From: an uncultured Ruminococcus sp.
GTDB taxonomy: Bacteria; Bacillota; Clostridia; Oscillospirales; Ruminococcaceae
Length of the DNA: 33,984 nt
Assembly: GCA_900540005.1 (NCBI GenBank)
Contig: UQEM01000010.1
Location: 1 to 33,984 of the forward strand
Direction of reading: 5' to 3'
The position numbers and the translations under genes were made by a program. The notes under the pieces were generated by a model. The model made no database searches. It had not been told where the DNA came from and saw only the letters and a program-made list of their open reading frames with translations. Positions within the stretch are counted from its first letter, which is position 1. Each line of letters opens with the position of its first letter. Positions 15,176 through 22,994 of the stretch are shown here, piece after piece.

Positions 15176-16396
15176 ATGAAAGAAGTAACAGGAAATCTGC
15201 AAGTAAAAAACGGCAAGTACTATGTGCTTGTGAATCTGTACGACCACAGCGGCAAGCGTTCCATAAAGTGGGTAGCGCTGGGGCTGGACGCAAGAGGCAA
15301 CAAGAAGGCTGCAAAAGCCCGTATGGCGGAGGTGCTGGAGGAGTATAACCGCAGTCAGAGGAAGCTGCTGAGGACTATCAGCAAGAAGAAAGCTCCCGAG
15401 AAGTTCATTCAGCAGCGAGAGCAGGTGCAGTATCAGACGCTGACGGAGTTCCTCACGGACTGGATAAACCTGTCGTCAGGCAGGCTTCAGCCGTCCACGA
15501 TAGACGGCTATATGAAAATGGTGAACGGCAGGATAACCGAGTTCTTCGGGAACAGCGGTATAACGATAGGTGACCTTGCAGGCGAAGACCTCAACGACTT
15601 CTATGCCTATCTTGAAGACTCCGGCTTGTCGGGAGCGTCGGCTTTGCGCTATCACGGACTTATCCACGCAGCATTCAGCTATGCGGTGAAGAAGGAGCTC
15701 CTCGACGATAATCCCTGCGACCACGCAGACCACCCGAAGAGGGAGCGCTACCGAGCCTCATTTTACAGTGAGGACGAGCTGAGAGACCTGCTTATTGCGG
15801 CGAGGGAGAGTCCCATATACATTCCCGTAATGCTTGCGGCTTACTACGGACTCAGGCGCAGCGAGGCTCTCGGACTGAAATGGAGCAACATCGACTTCCA
15901 GACCAAGACCATTTCCATATCACATAAGGTCATCGAGGCTAATGTGGACGGCAAATATCAGGCAAAGGGCTTCGACAGAATGAAGAACCAGTCCAGCAAC
16001 AGGACACTCCCGCTCATTGAGGATGTCGAGAATGAACTGCTTTACCACCGACAGCAGCAGTCTATGAATGCGGCAGTTCTCCGAGGTGCGTACTGCCATG
16101 ATTGCGATGATTACGTCTGCACTGATGCCACAGGTCAGCTTATGCGTCCGAACTTCATATCAGTGCAGTTCGGAAAGCTGCTCAAGGACAACGGATTCCG
16201 ACACATACGTTACCACGACCTGCGCCACACCTGTGCAAGCCTGCTCTTGAAAAACGGCATACCAATGAAAGCGATACAGGAGTGGCTGGGACACTCAACA
16301 TTCGAGGTAACAGCCAACATTTATGCTCATCTGGACTACTCTAGCAAGGAGAGCTCGGCGGCAAAAATGGCACAGCTGCTTGCAATCAGCGAATAA
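15176..16396 (+). CDS. int: Tyrosine-family site-specific integrase (second, next to tRNA-Trp)
   Basis: A 406-aa tyrosine recombinase with the same domain order as the 13401 gene: an arm-binding domain (GNLQVKNGKYYVLVNLYD), SAM-like core, and catalytic domain with YYGLRRSEALGLKW, HDLRH (347-351), WLGH and nucleophile Tyr 383 in IYAHLD. The ribosome site is AGGAGG (15165-15170). It has its own promoter and no adjacent excisionase. Its end lies 132 bases from the 3' end of tRNA-Trp, the classic layout for integration into a tRNA gene, so this is the likelier integrase for that site. Two intact paralogues in tandem suggest two nested elements, or a duplication. Confidence 0.93.
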   Translation: MKEVTGNLQVKNGKYYVLVNLYDHSGKRSIKWVALGLDARGNKKAAKARMAEVLEEYNRSQRKLLRTISKKKAPEKFIQQREQVQYQTLTEFLTDWINLSSGRLQPSTIDGYMKMVNGRITEFFGNSGITIGDLAGEDLNDFYAYLEDSGLSGASALRYHGLIHAAFSYAVKKELLDDNPCDHADHPKRERYRASFYSEDELRDLLIAARESPIYIPVMLAAYYGLRRSEALGLKWSNIDFQTKTISISHKVIEANVDGKYQAKGFDRMKNQSSNRTLPLIEDVENELLYHRQQQSMNAAVLRGAYCHDCDDYVCTDATGQLMRPNFISVQFGKLLKDNGFRHIRYHDLRHTCASLLLKNGIPMKAIQEWLGHSTFEVTANIYAHLDYSSKESSAAKMAQLLAISE

Positions 16397-16450
16397 AATA
16401 AGTCCTGCACAGAACTTTTGACAGTTTCGCACAGGACGCACAAAATATCC

Positions 16451-16472
16451 AAGTGTTAGAAAAGTGTTAGAA
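16451..16472 (+). repeat. Tandem 11-base direct repeat, candidate integrase arm sites
   Basis: AAGTGTTAGAA occurs twice head to tail (16451-16461, 16462-16472) between the integrase stop and the tRNA. Tyrosine integrases with N-terminal arm-binding domains recognise such short direct repeats near the att core. A 6-bp inverted repeat ATGAAC-4-GTTCAT (16473-16488) follows. Confidence 0.5.
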
Positions 16473-16495
16473 ATGAACAGCCGTTCATAAATGGC

Positions 16496-16529
16496 AAATG
16501 CCGTAAACGGCGAGTTTACGGCATTTTTT
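16496..16529. terminator. Terminator between integrase and tRNA-Trp
   Basis: A 13-bp perfect stem (16496-16508 with 16514-16526), five-base loop and a T-run 16524-16529 on the plus strand for the integrase. On the minus strand it directly follows the tRNA CCA end and can also stop the tRNA transcript. Confidence 0.85.
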
Positions 16530-16604
16530 GGCAGGGGCAGAAGGATTCGAACCCTCGGCACGCGGTTTTGGAGACCGCTACTCTACCAACTGAGCTATAC
16601 CCCT
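16529..16604 (-). tRNA. trnW: tRNA-Trp (anticodon CCA)
   Basis: A 76-nt cloverleaf on the minus strand. The acceptor AGGGGTA pairs with TGCCCCT; the D arm is AGCTCAGTTGGTAGAG; the anticodon stem GCGGT/ACCGC holds loop CTCCAAA with CCA at 16571-16569; the T arm has GGTTCGAATCC; the discriminator is G. The 3' CCA is encoded (16531-16529). Its 3' end faces the integrase, so it is a probable integration target, left intact. Confidence 0.96.
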
Positions 16605-16773
16605 ATGAAGTGTTGTGTTCAACAACATGATAATTATATCACAAGGTAAAGTAAAAGTCAATAGTAAATATAAATATTTATTTTTTAACCATTTTAATGT
16701 AGGACTATACTTGTGCCATACCCCAAGTATTTTCCATAATCGATCAGCAATGCAAATTTTCACAAAAACGCTC

Positions 16774-16802
16774 TTGACAAACTTATAAAAATGTGCTAAC
16801 AT
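16774..16802 (+). promoter_or_regulatory. Probable promoter of the thrS T-box operon
   Basis: TTGACA (16774-16779) with TAACAT (16797-16802) at 17-base spacing. A nicer TATAAT at 16802-16807 would need a 22-base spacer. It lies just upstream of the T-box leader. Confidence 0.55.
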
Positions 16803-16809
16803 ATAATTA

Positions 16810-17049
16810 CAATATATTCAAAGCTGTGAAGAGGAAGGCTTTTCCCTATTTTACGCGTTCAGAGAGTTGCCGTTTGGTGTGAGGCAGCAGCGTCAGGGTC
16901 AATGCACACCGCCTCTGAGTGCGCTTAATACACGCCGGTCGCTCCCGTTATCGAGCCAATGAGATACGGATTTTCCGTGTGAATCAGGGTGGAATCACGA
17001 TACTGTCGTCCCTTGTACCTAATTTCAGGTGTAAGGGGCGTTTTGTTTT
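16810..17049 (+). promoter_or_regulatory. T-box leader controlling thrS
   Basis: The T-box core is CAGGGTGGAATCACG (16985-16999), a variant of the AGGGTGGNACCGCG consensus. It is followed by an intrinsic terminator with a 14-bp stem (17007-17020 with 17027-17040, two G-U pairs) and TTTTGTTTT. Upstream is the stem I region with its AGAGAG start (16861-16866). A threonine codon ACC is present at 16908-16910, but I cannot place the specifier loop with certainty. Uncharged tRNA-Thr would stabilise the antiterminator and turn on the downstream genes. The leader start is approximate. Confidence 0.88.
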
Positions 17050-17101
17050 ATCAAAGAGCAGCGTCAGACCGGTCTGCTTAATTCATTTTGGAGGTGAAAA
17101 T

Positions 17102-17482
17102 TTGAGCAATATCAAGTACAACGAAAAGGAAGAAGCTTTCGAGCTTCCCTACAAGATCTGGGGCGAACCCAAACTCGTCCGCTTTTATGCCGAAGATGAG
17201 CAGTCAATAATGGACAATCTCAAAGATATCGCAGGCAAACTTGCAAAGCTTGACGGGAGTCGCAAAAAACTTGCGGAGCTTATAATTGACGACGGTCATT
17301 TTGACTACGCCGAACCCGATACACTTGCTGACACGCTCGAACTGAGCAACATTTATGTTGATATCGACGAGGACGATACTGTGGTCTGTTTCTGCGTGAG
17401 TTCAGACGACTACAATACCGACGGCAAAAAACTCAGAATTGAGCTTTACGGCTCAGATTTCGAGATAATCGGCTGGAGATAA
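17102..17482 (+). CDS. Uncharacterised small acidic protein between T-box and thrS
   Basis: A 126-aa acidic soluble protein that I cannot assign with confidence; it has an alpha/beta look with FELPYKIWGEPKLVRFYAED at the start and a C-terminal LRIELYGSDFEIIGW. The start is TTG 17102, with GGAGGTGA (17090-17097) just before; the open frame further up crosses the T-box and is not coding. It lies between the T-box terminator and thrS (29 bases before its ATG), so it is under threonine control together with the synthetase. Confidence 0.75.
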   Translation: MSNIKYNEKEEAFELPYKIWGEPKLVRFYAEDEQSIMDNLKDIAGKLAKLDGSRKKLAELIIDDGHFDYAEPDTLADTLELSNIYVDIDEDDTVVCFCVSSDDYNTDGKKLRIELYGSDFEIIGWR

Positions 17483-17511
17483 TCACAAATCAAATATAAA
17501 GGAGAATCGTT

Positions 17512-19458
17512 ATGATCAAATTAACACTCAAGGACGGAAGCGTCCGCGAAATCGAATCCGCACAGCCGGCTGCGGAAATTATCAAGGGCATAGGAATGGG
17601 ACTTTACAAGGCAGCTTGCTGTGTCAAGCTCAACGGAGAAGTTAAGGATCTCCGCACAGTTGTAGACAGTAACTGCGAATTTGAAGTCTGCACTTTTGAT
17701 TCGCTCGACGGCAAAAAGACCTTCTGGCACACAGCTTCACACATTCTTGCACAGGCTGTAAAGAGACTTTATCCCGAGGCTAAACTCGCTATCGGCCCTG
17801 CTATCGACAACGGATTTTACTATGACTTTGACCTTGAAAAGCCTTTCACTCCCGAGGAGCTTGAAAAGATCGAAGCTGAAATGAAGAAGATCGTCAAGGA
17901 AAATCTTCCCCTCGAACAGTTTGAGCTTTCTCCCGAGGAGGCTGTTGCAAAGCTCAAGGAAATGGACGAGCCTTATAAGGTTGAGCTTTGCGAGGAACAC
18001 GCCGGCAAGGGCGAGCCTATCTCCTTCTACAAGCAGGGCGAATTTGTTGACCTTTGCGCAGGTCCTCACCTCATGACAACTGCTCCTGTAAAGGCATTCA
18101 AGCTTCTCTCATGTACAGGCGCTTACTGGAGAGGCAGCGAAAAGAACAAAATGCTTTCCAGAGTTTACGCTACCGCATATCCCAAGGCTGCTGACCTTGA
18201 AGCTGATGTCAAGCAGCGTGAGGACGCTAAAATGCGCGACCACAATAAACTCGGACGTGAGCTTGAATATTTCACAACAGTTGACGTTATCGGTCAGGGA
18301 CTCCCGATACTTCTCCCCAAGGGCGCAAGAGTTATCCAGCTTCTCCAGCGCTGGGTCGAGGACGTTGAACAGAAGCACGGTTATCTACTCACAAAGACTC
18401 CCTACGTTGCAAAGAGAGAGCTTTACAAAATCTCAGGTCACTGGGATCACTATCTTGACGGAATGTTCGTGCTCGGAGATCCGAATGATGAAGAAAAGGA
18501 ATGTTTCGCGCTTCGTCCGATGACTTGTCCTTTCCAGTATCAGGTTTTCCTCAACAGACAGCGTTCTTACCGTGATCTCCCCATGCGTCTCGGCGAAACT
18601 TCAACGCTTTTCCGCAATGAGGACAGTGGTGAAATGCACGGTCTTATCCGTGTCCGCCAGTTCACTATCTCTGAGGGTCACCTTATCCTCCGCCCTGAGC
18701 AGCTTGAAGAAGAGTTCAAGGACTGCCTTGAACTTGCAAAGGAAATGCTCGACACAGTAGGTCTCCTTGAGGACTGCACATTCCGTTTCTCACAGTGGGA
18801 TCCTGCAAATCCGAAGAACAAGTACGAGGGAACAAAGGAACAGTGGGACTACGCTCAGGAAGTTATGGGCAAAATTCTCGACCACCTCGGACTCGAATAC
18901 ACTGTCGGCATTGACGAGGCTGCATTCTACGGCCCGAAGCTCGATATCCAGTACAAGAACGTTTACGGCAAGGAAGATACTCTCGTAACGATACAGATAG
19001 ATATGCTTCTTGCAAAGCGTTTTGGCATGGAGTACGTTGACGTTGACGGCACAAAGAAAACTCCTTACATCATACACAGAACTTCACTCGGCTGCTACGA
19101 GCGTACACTCGCTTACATGATCGAGAAATATGCAGGCGCAATGCCTTTGTGGCTTGCTCCCGAGCAGGTAAGGATCGTTCCTGTTGCTGATCGTCATATC
19201 GAATACTGCGACAAGCTCCTTTCGGCTCTTGAATCTGTCGGAATCCGCGCTTCTATCGATGACAGAGCTGAAAAGGTCGGCAAGAAGGTTCGTGACGCAC
19301 GCCTTGAAAAGCTCCCCGTATGGGTAACTGTCGGCGACAAGGAAGTTGAGAACGGCACAGTTTCGGTAAGCTCACGCCGTGAGGGAGACCTCGGTTCAAT
19401 GACTCAGGCTGAACTCGTTGCAAAGCTTCTCGAAGATGTTGCAAAGAAAGTAAGATAA
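17512..19458 (+). CDS. thrS: Threonyl-tRNA synthetase
   Basis: A 648-aa class II synthetase that charges tRNA-Thr. In order: N-terminal TGS domain (1-61), editing domain with HTASHILAQAVKRLYP and FVDLCAGPHL (HxxxH and the conserved Cys/His of the editing site), catalytic core with ALRPMTCPFQYQVF (zinc Cys), RVRQFTISEGH (motif 2), GPKLDIQYKN and HRTSLGCYERTLAYMIE (motif 3), then the C-terminal anticodon domain. The motif 2 region has TISEGH where E. coli has TQDDAH, a variant within the family. The start is ATG 17512, with AAGGAG upstream. Regulated by the T-box leader at 16810. Confidence 0.98.
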   Translation: MIKLTLKDGSVREIESAQPAAEIIKGIGMGLYKAACCVKLNGEVKDLRTVVDSNCEFEVCTFDSLDGKKTFWHTASHILAQAVKRLYPEAKLAIGPAIDNGFYYDFDLEKPFTPEELEKIEAEMKKIVKENLPLEQFELSPEEAVAKLKEMDEPYKVELCEEHAGKGEPISFYKQGEFVDLCAGPHLMTTAPVKAFKLLSCTGAYWRGSEKNKMLSRVYATAYPKAADLEADVKQREDAKMRDHNKLGRELEYFTTVDVIGQGLPILLPKGARVIQLLQRWVEDVEQKHGYLLTKTPYVAKRELYKISGHWDHYLDGMFVLGDPNDEEKECFALRPMTCPFQYQVFLNRQRSYRDLPMRLGETSTLFRNEDSGEMHGLIRVRQFTISEGHLILRPEQLEEEFKDCLELAKEMLDTVGLLEDCTFRFSQWDPANPKNKYEGTKEQWDYAQEVMGKILDHLGLEYTVGIDEAAFYGPKLDIQYKNVYGKEDTLVTIQIDMLLAKRFGMEYVDVDGTKKTPYIIHRTSLGCYERTLAYMIEKYAGAMPLWLAPEQVRIVPVADRHIEYCDKLLSALESVGIRASIDDRAEKVGKKVRDARLEKLPVWVTVGDKEVENGTVSVSSRREGDLGSMTQAELVAKLLEDVAKKVR

Positions 19459-19462
19459 TAAC

Positions 19463-19502
19463 AAGCGGCATGGTCAGAGATATTCTGCCATGCCGCTTTT
19501 AC
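19463..19502 (+). terminator. thrS terminator
   Basis: AAGCGGCATGG (19463-19473) pairs with CCATGCCGCTT (19488-19498), extended inside by CAGA/TCTG, and is followed by T-rich sequence. Confidence 0.9.
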
Positions 19503-19514
19503 ATTTTATGATAT

Positions 19515-19543
19515 AAAAGGACAGCTTTAAAAGCTGTCCTTTT
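19515..19543. terminator. Bidirectional terminator between thrS and the metal ATPase
   Basis: AAAAGGACAGCTT (19515-19527) and AAGCTGTCCTTTT (19531-19543), a 13-bp perfect stem with a TAA loop. A-run on one side and T-run on the other let it work on both strands of these convergent genes. Confidence 0.88.
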
Positions 19544-19554
19544 CAATATTGTCA

Positions 19555-21663
19555 CTAAGCCTCATCAGAAGCTTCGATCAGATCATCATCGCTCTTTAAA
19601 AGCGGAGTCATGCTCTTAGCACATATTGCTATGGTAGAGCCGTTGTGCAGGAGTGCCGACATGGACGGAGTTATTACTCCGATAAAGCCGAGCACAAGCA
19701 GTGAAGTATTGAACGCAAGGATAAAACGATAGTTTGAGTTTATCCTGTTCATGAGTCTCTCGCTGAGCACACGCAGAGCAGCAAGCTCCGTCAGTTCAAC
19801 TCCTCTGAGAGTAATATCCGCCGTTTCCTTTGCTATGTCGGAGGCATCGCTCATCGCAACCGAAGCGTCAGCCGCCGCGAGTGCAGGAGCGTCGTTGATT
19901 CCGTCACCGACCATTATTACCTTATGACCCTGTGCCTTTAACCGCTTAATGTGGCTATGCTTTTCCTCGGGGAGAACCTGTGCGTGTACCTCGGTTATGC
20001 CGAGCTGACGCGCTATCTTTTCAGCCGCGTAACGGCTGTCGCCCGTGAGCATTACTACATTTTCTATGCCGCACTTCTTTATAAGTGAAACAGCTCTTGC
20101 TGCCTCAGCGCGGGGCGGATCATTTATGCAGAGCACGCCCGCAAGCTGCTCGCCGACTGCCAGATAGATGAGAGAGGACGCACCTGAAAATTCATCTATC
20201 TTTGCCTGCTGTTCATCGGTTATCTCCACGCCCTCGTCCTCGCAGACAAAGTGACGGCTGCCGATAACAGCACGTTTGCCGTGGAGAGTAGTAGCTATTC
20301 CGTGAGCCACAATATAGTTGACTTCCGCGTGTTCTTCAGCGTGAACTACACCGCGTTCCTCAGCGCCTTTGACGATCGCTCTTGCCATGCTGTGCGGAAA
20401 ATGCTCCTCAATGCAGGCGGCAATCTTCAGAACTTCCTCCTCGGAGCGTCCTTCAAAAGGTATTACTCTTTCGAGAACAGGCTCAGCGTTTGTGAGAGTT
20501 CCTGTCTTGTCGAATACTATCGTATCCGCAGAAGCAAATGCTTCAAGGTACTTTCCGCCCTTTACCGTAATACTGTGGTCAGCCGCCTCACGAAGTGCGG
20601 AAATGACTGCAATAGGCGCAGAAAGCTTTATCGCGCATGAATAATCTACCATGAGCAGAGATACTGCCTTAGTAATATTTCTCGTGAACAAAATGGTGAG
20701 ACCGAATCCAAGGAAGCTGAACGGAACTATTCCGTCCGCGAGTCTCTCGGCACGGCTCTGTATACCTGCTTTGAGGTTTTCAGAGCTGTCTATCAGCTCG
20801 ATTATCTTCTGTATCTTGGTATCGGAACTTATTGCCCTGACGCTGACGACTATCGAGCCTTCTTCAACGACTGTACCTGCGAATACCGTTGCATTTACCG
20901 ACTTCATCACGGCAAGCGGCTCGCCTGTCATGGAAGATTCGTTTATGTAAGCCTCGCCCTCGGTTATTTCGCCGTCAACGGGAATAACGCTGCCAGTTCT
21001 CACGCGGATCTTGTCGCCGACAGAAAGCTTGCTTATCGGGATAAGAACGTCCTCATCTCCATTTGCGAGCCATACTGTGTCAGCCTTTACCGCAAGACTT
21101 GAAGTGAGCACCGCCTTTGTACGCGCATGAGTATATTCCTCAAGCAGAGACGAAACTGAAAGCATCAGCATTATAGTTGAAGCCGTCTTGAAGTTTCGCT
21201 GTGCAAGGCAGGCTGTAATAGATGCAGCGTCCAGCACCTCGACCGTCAGCTTGCCCTCTGCGAGCACAGAAACGCCCTTTAAGATATACTTTGCACCATT
21301 GTATACAGCCAAAGCTGCACGCAGAGGCGCGGGAAGGAGCAGCTTCTTTGCGTAATGGACAGCAACAAGCTTAGTCAGTCCCTTTTTAAAGTTATTGTCT
21401 ATTTCATTTGTTGCCGTATCCTCAGGCAGAGGGGTAAGGGTGCGGAAATCAAGGCTTTCGATAAAGCTGATGACATCGTGTCTGCGATCCTTTTTATAGC
21501 AGATCAGCAGACCTCCGTTGGCGTAATGCACCTCCGCAGACAGTATAAAGGGATTAGCCTCAGTCACCTTCTGTATACAGCTTTCCAGTGACTTGTCAAA
21601 AGCATATCCGCCGAAACGCACTCTGATACGGCCCGGATAATCAGATACGATCCTGTAGCGCAT
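19555..21663 (-). CDS. P1B-type heavy-metal-transporting ATPase with a non-CPC metal site
   Basis: A 702-aa P-type ATPase. An N-terminal ferredoxin-like HMA domain (YRIVSDYPGRIRVRF, no CxxC) leads to the membrane segments. The actuator has SSMTGEPLA, the phosphorylation site is DKTGTLT (D385), and the hinge is GDGINDAPAL (586-595). In the ion-binding transmembrane helix the usual CPC is replaced by DYSCAIKLSAP (C343). This SCA type belongs to a P1B subgroup distinct from the Cu/Zn CPC pumps; substrate may be Mn, Fe or another divalent metal, not decidable here. The start shares one base with the upstream small gene's stop (TAATG), so they are coupled. The C-terminus ends soon after the last membrane helix. 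Confidence 0.9.
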   Translation of the reverse strand: MRYRIVSDYPGRIRVRFGGYAFDKSLESCIQKVTEANPFILSAEVHYANGGLLICYKKDRRHDVISFIESLDFRTLTPLPEDTATNEIDNNFKKGLTKLVAVHYAKKLLLPAPLRAALAVYNGAKYILKGVSVLAEGKLTVEVLDAASITACLAQRNFKTASTIMLMLSVSSLLEEYTHARTKAVLTSSLAVKADTVWLANGDEDVLIPISKLSVGDKIRVRTGSVIPVDGEITEGEAYINESSMTGEPLAVMKSVNATVFAGTVVEEGSIVVSVRAISSDTKIQKIIELIDSSENLKAGIQSRAERLADGIVPFSFLGFGLTILFTRNITKAVSLLMVDYSCAIKLSAPIAVISALREAADHSITVKGGKYLEAFASADTIVFDKTGTLTNAEPVLERVIPFEGRSEEEVLKIAACIEEHFPHSMARAIVKGAEERGVVHAEEHAEVNYIVAHGIATTLHGKRAVIGSRHFVCEDEGVEITDEQQAKIDEFSGASSLIYLAVGEQLAGVLCINDPPRAEAARAVSLIKKCGIENVVMLTGDSRYAAEKIARQLGITEVHAQVLPEEKHSHIKRLKAQGHKVIMVGDGINDAPALAAADASVAMSDASDIAKETADITLRGVELTELAALRVLSERLMNRINSNYRFILAFNTSLLVLGFIGVITPSMSALLHNGSTIAICAKSMTPLLKSDDDLIEASDEA

Positions 21664-21914
21664 TAGTTTTCGCTTTCTTTGCTTGTTTCGTTAAGACCTG
21701 CCTGCTCCTTTGCCTCATAACAAAGATCCTGAGCCTCGTCCTTCATGCTCTGGAAAGCAGAATTAGCATCGTTCTTGAGCTTCATTCCCTTTGCAAGACC
21801 TGTAACAGCGAGTTCTCTTGTTTTCTTTGCAGTGAGAACCTTTTTACCGAAGATAACACCTGCAGCACCTGCGGTTACCAGCCAAAATTTTTCATTCTTA
21901 AATATGTTTTTCAT
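21663..21914 (-). CDS. Small membrane-anchored partner of the P-type ATPase (DUF6110-like)
   Basis: An 83-aa protein with a glycine/alanine-rich hydrophobic segment near the N-terminus (FWLVTAGAAGVIFGKKVL), then basic (TAKKTRELAVTGLAKGMKLK) and finally acidic and polar helix. It resembles what I recall of DUF6110 proteins, which accompany heavy-metal P-type ATPases; the family call is from memory. The start has AGGAGGAAAC before ATG 21914. It is the first gene of the operon and overlaps the ATPase start by one base. A scaffold or regulator role is inferred. Confidence 0.75.
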   Translation of the reverse strand: MKNIFKNEKFWLVTAGAAGVIFGKKVLTAKKTRELAVTGLAKGMKLKNDANSAFQSMKDEAQDLCYEAKEQAGLNETSKESEN

Positions 21915-21977
21915 GATGTTTCCTCCTGTGTGTTTTTTTACAGAGCCTTAATATACGCTGTACGCCCCGTTTACATG

Positions 21978-22006
21978 ATTATATTCCATTTTGTCTCAAA
22001 TGTCAA
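21978..22006 (-). promoter_or_regulatory. Consensus promoter of the metal-ATPase operon
   Basis: On the minus strand TTGACA (22006-22001), 17 bases, TATAAT (21983-21978), both hexamers perfect. The 5' UTR to ATG 21914 is about 60 bases. No metal-responsive operator is evident. Confidence 0.88.
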
Positions 22007-22203
22007 GTGGGAAGACCTTTTTCCGACATTTTTAATTTTGCCAGAAATCGCCTATTTTAAGCCAAAAATTCTACTTCGGCTGTAAGACAAATATAACAAA
22101 ACTGTAATGATTAACTGTAAGGGATATATAACTTTTTTATCGGGTAAAAGCGCCGCCCTTAACGTTCATTTCTCCTATTTTCTGCGCCGATCACGTCAAA
22201 AAC

Positions 22204-22686
22204 TTACAACTCGATATAGTACGGGCAAATGTTTTCAAAGTGACCGTCTTTCATTCTGAAACCGTTAGGTATTACTCCCAACTGAATAAAGCCGACTCTC
22301 TCGTAAAGGTGTCTTGCATGGATATTGCTCTCCACAACGGCATTGAACTGTAAGATCCTGAATCCGATGTTTGCGGCAGTTTTTATGCAGTCGGTAACGA
22401 GCATTTCACCGATATGCTTTCCGCGGCATGATGAAGCTACGGCATAGCTTGCATTGCATATATGACCGCAGCGTACCACGTTATTCGGGTGAAGAATATA
22501 CAGACCGACAACATTATTATTTTCATCAGCAGCAACTCCGCAATAGCTTTGTGAAGCAAAGAACTGCTGTCCCGTCACGGAGTCCAGTTTTTCCTCCTGC
22601 GGAAAAGCCGCGCCCTCGTCAACGACCTCATTCCAGATACATATCATCTTCTCTATATCATTTGGTTCGTACTTTCTTACTATCAT
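22204..22686 (-). CDS. GNAT-family N-acetyltransferase
   Basis: A 160-aa single-domain GNAT that transfers acetyl from acetyl-CoA to an amine. Motif A, the CoA loop, is NASYAVASSCRGKHIGEMLV (R-G-K-x-I-G), and motif B is FNAVVESNIHARHLYERVGF, as in the phosphinothricin-acetyltransferase-like branch. The start is ATG 22686, with AGAGGTG upstream. Monocistronic as far as seen. The substrate is unknown. Confidence 0.88.
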   Translation of the reverse strand: MIVRKYEPNDIEKMICIWNEVVDEGAAFPQEEKLDSVTGQQFFASQSYCGVAADENNNVVGLYILHPNNVVRCGHICNASYAVASSCRGKHIGEMLVTDCIKTAANIGFRILQFNAVVESNIHARHLYERVGFIQLGVIPNGFRMKDGHFENICPYYIEL

Positions 22687-22865
22687 TTTTATGCACCTCT
22701 GAATCAGTTTATAACATTGCTATAATATATCATAACGGCCTGGCGGATCATCAATGCTGCAATATACTATAAACACTGTAACACAAATTTTCACAGCGGT
22801 CAAGCTTTTTGGCATAATAAAAAGCCATGGTTAACTGCCCACGACCGGCTGAAAAAATTTTTCAT

Positions 22866-22885
22866 AAAATTCGACAAAATTCGAC
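22866..22885 (+). repeat. Tandem 10-base direct repeat upstream of the cas promoter
   Basis: AAAATTCGAC occurs twice head to tail (22866-22875, 22876-22885), so the two copies lie on the same face of the helix. They end 20 bases before the -35 box of the cas operon. This is the layout of an activator or repressor site. The rest of the 22687-22994 gap holds only AT-rich sequence and the promoter. Confidence 0.6.
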
Positions 22886-22905
22886 ATTTATTTTTTGCGC
22901 GCACC

Positions 22906-22934
22906 TTGACTATTGTTATATTTCATAGTATAAT
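22906..22934 (+). promoter_or_regulatory. Promoter of the cas operon
   Basis: TTGACT (22906-22911), a 17-base spacer and perfect TATAAT (22929-22934), 60 bases upstream of the cas3 start. Confidence 0.85.
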
Positions 22935-22994
22935 ATATTTATCAACGCGATTTTTGTATATAAAAGCAATTTTGTTGGGATTGGAGGGACTTTA

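Noticed and set aside
16919..17101. N-terminal extension of the gene before thrS
   Set aside because: It lies in the T-box and its terminator.
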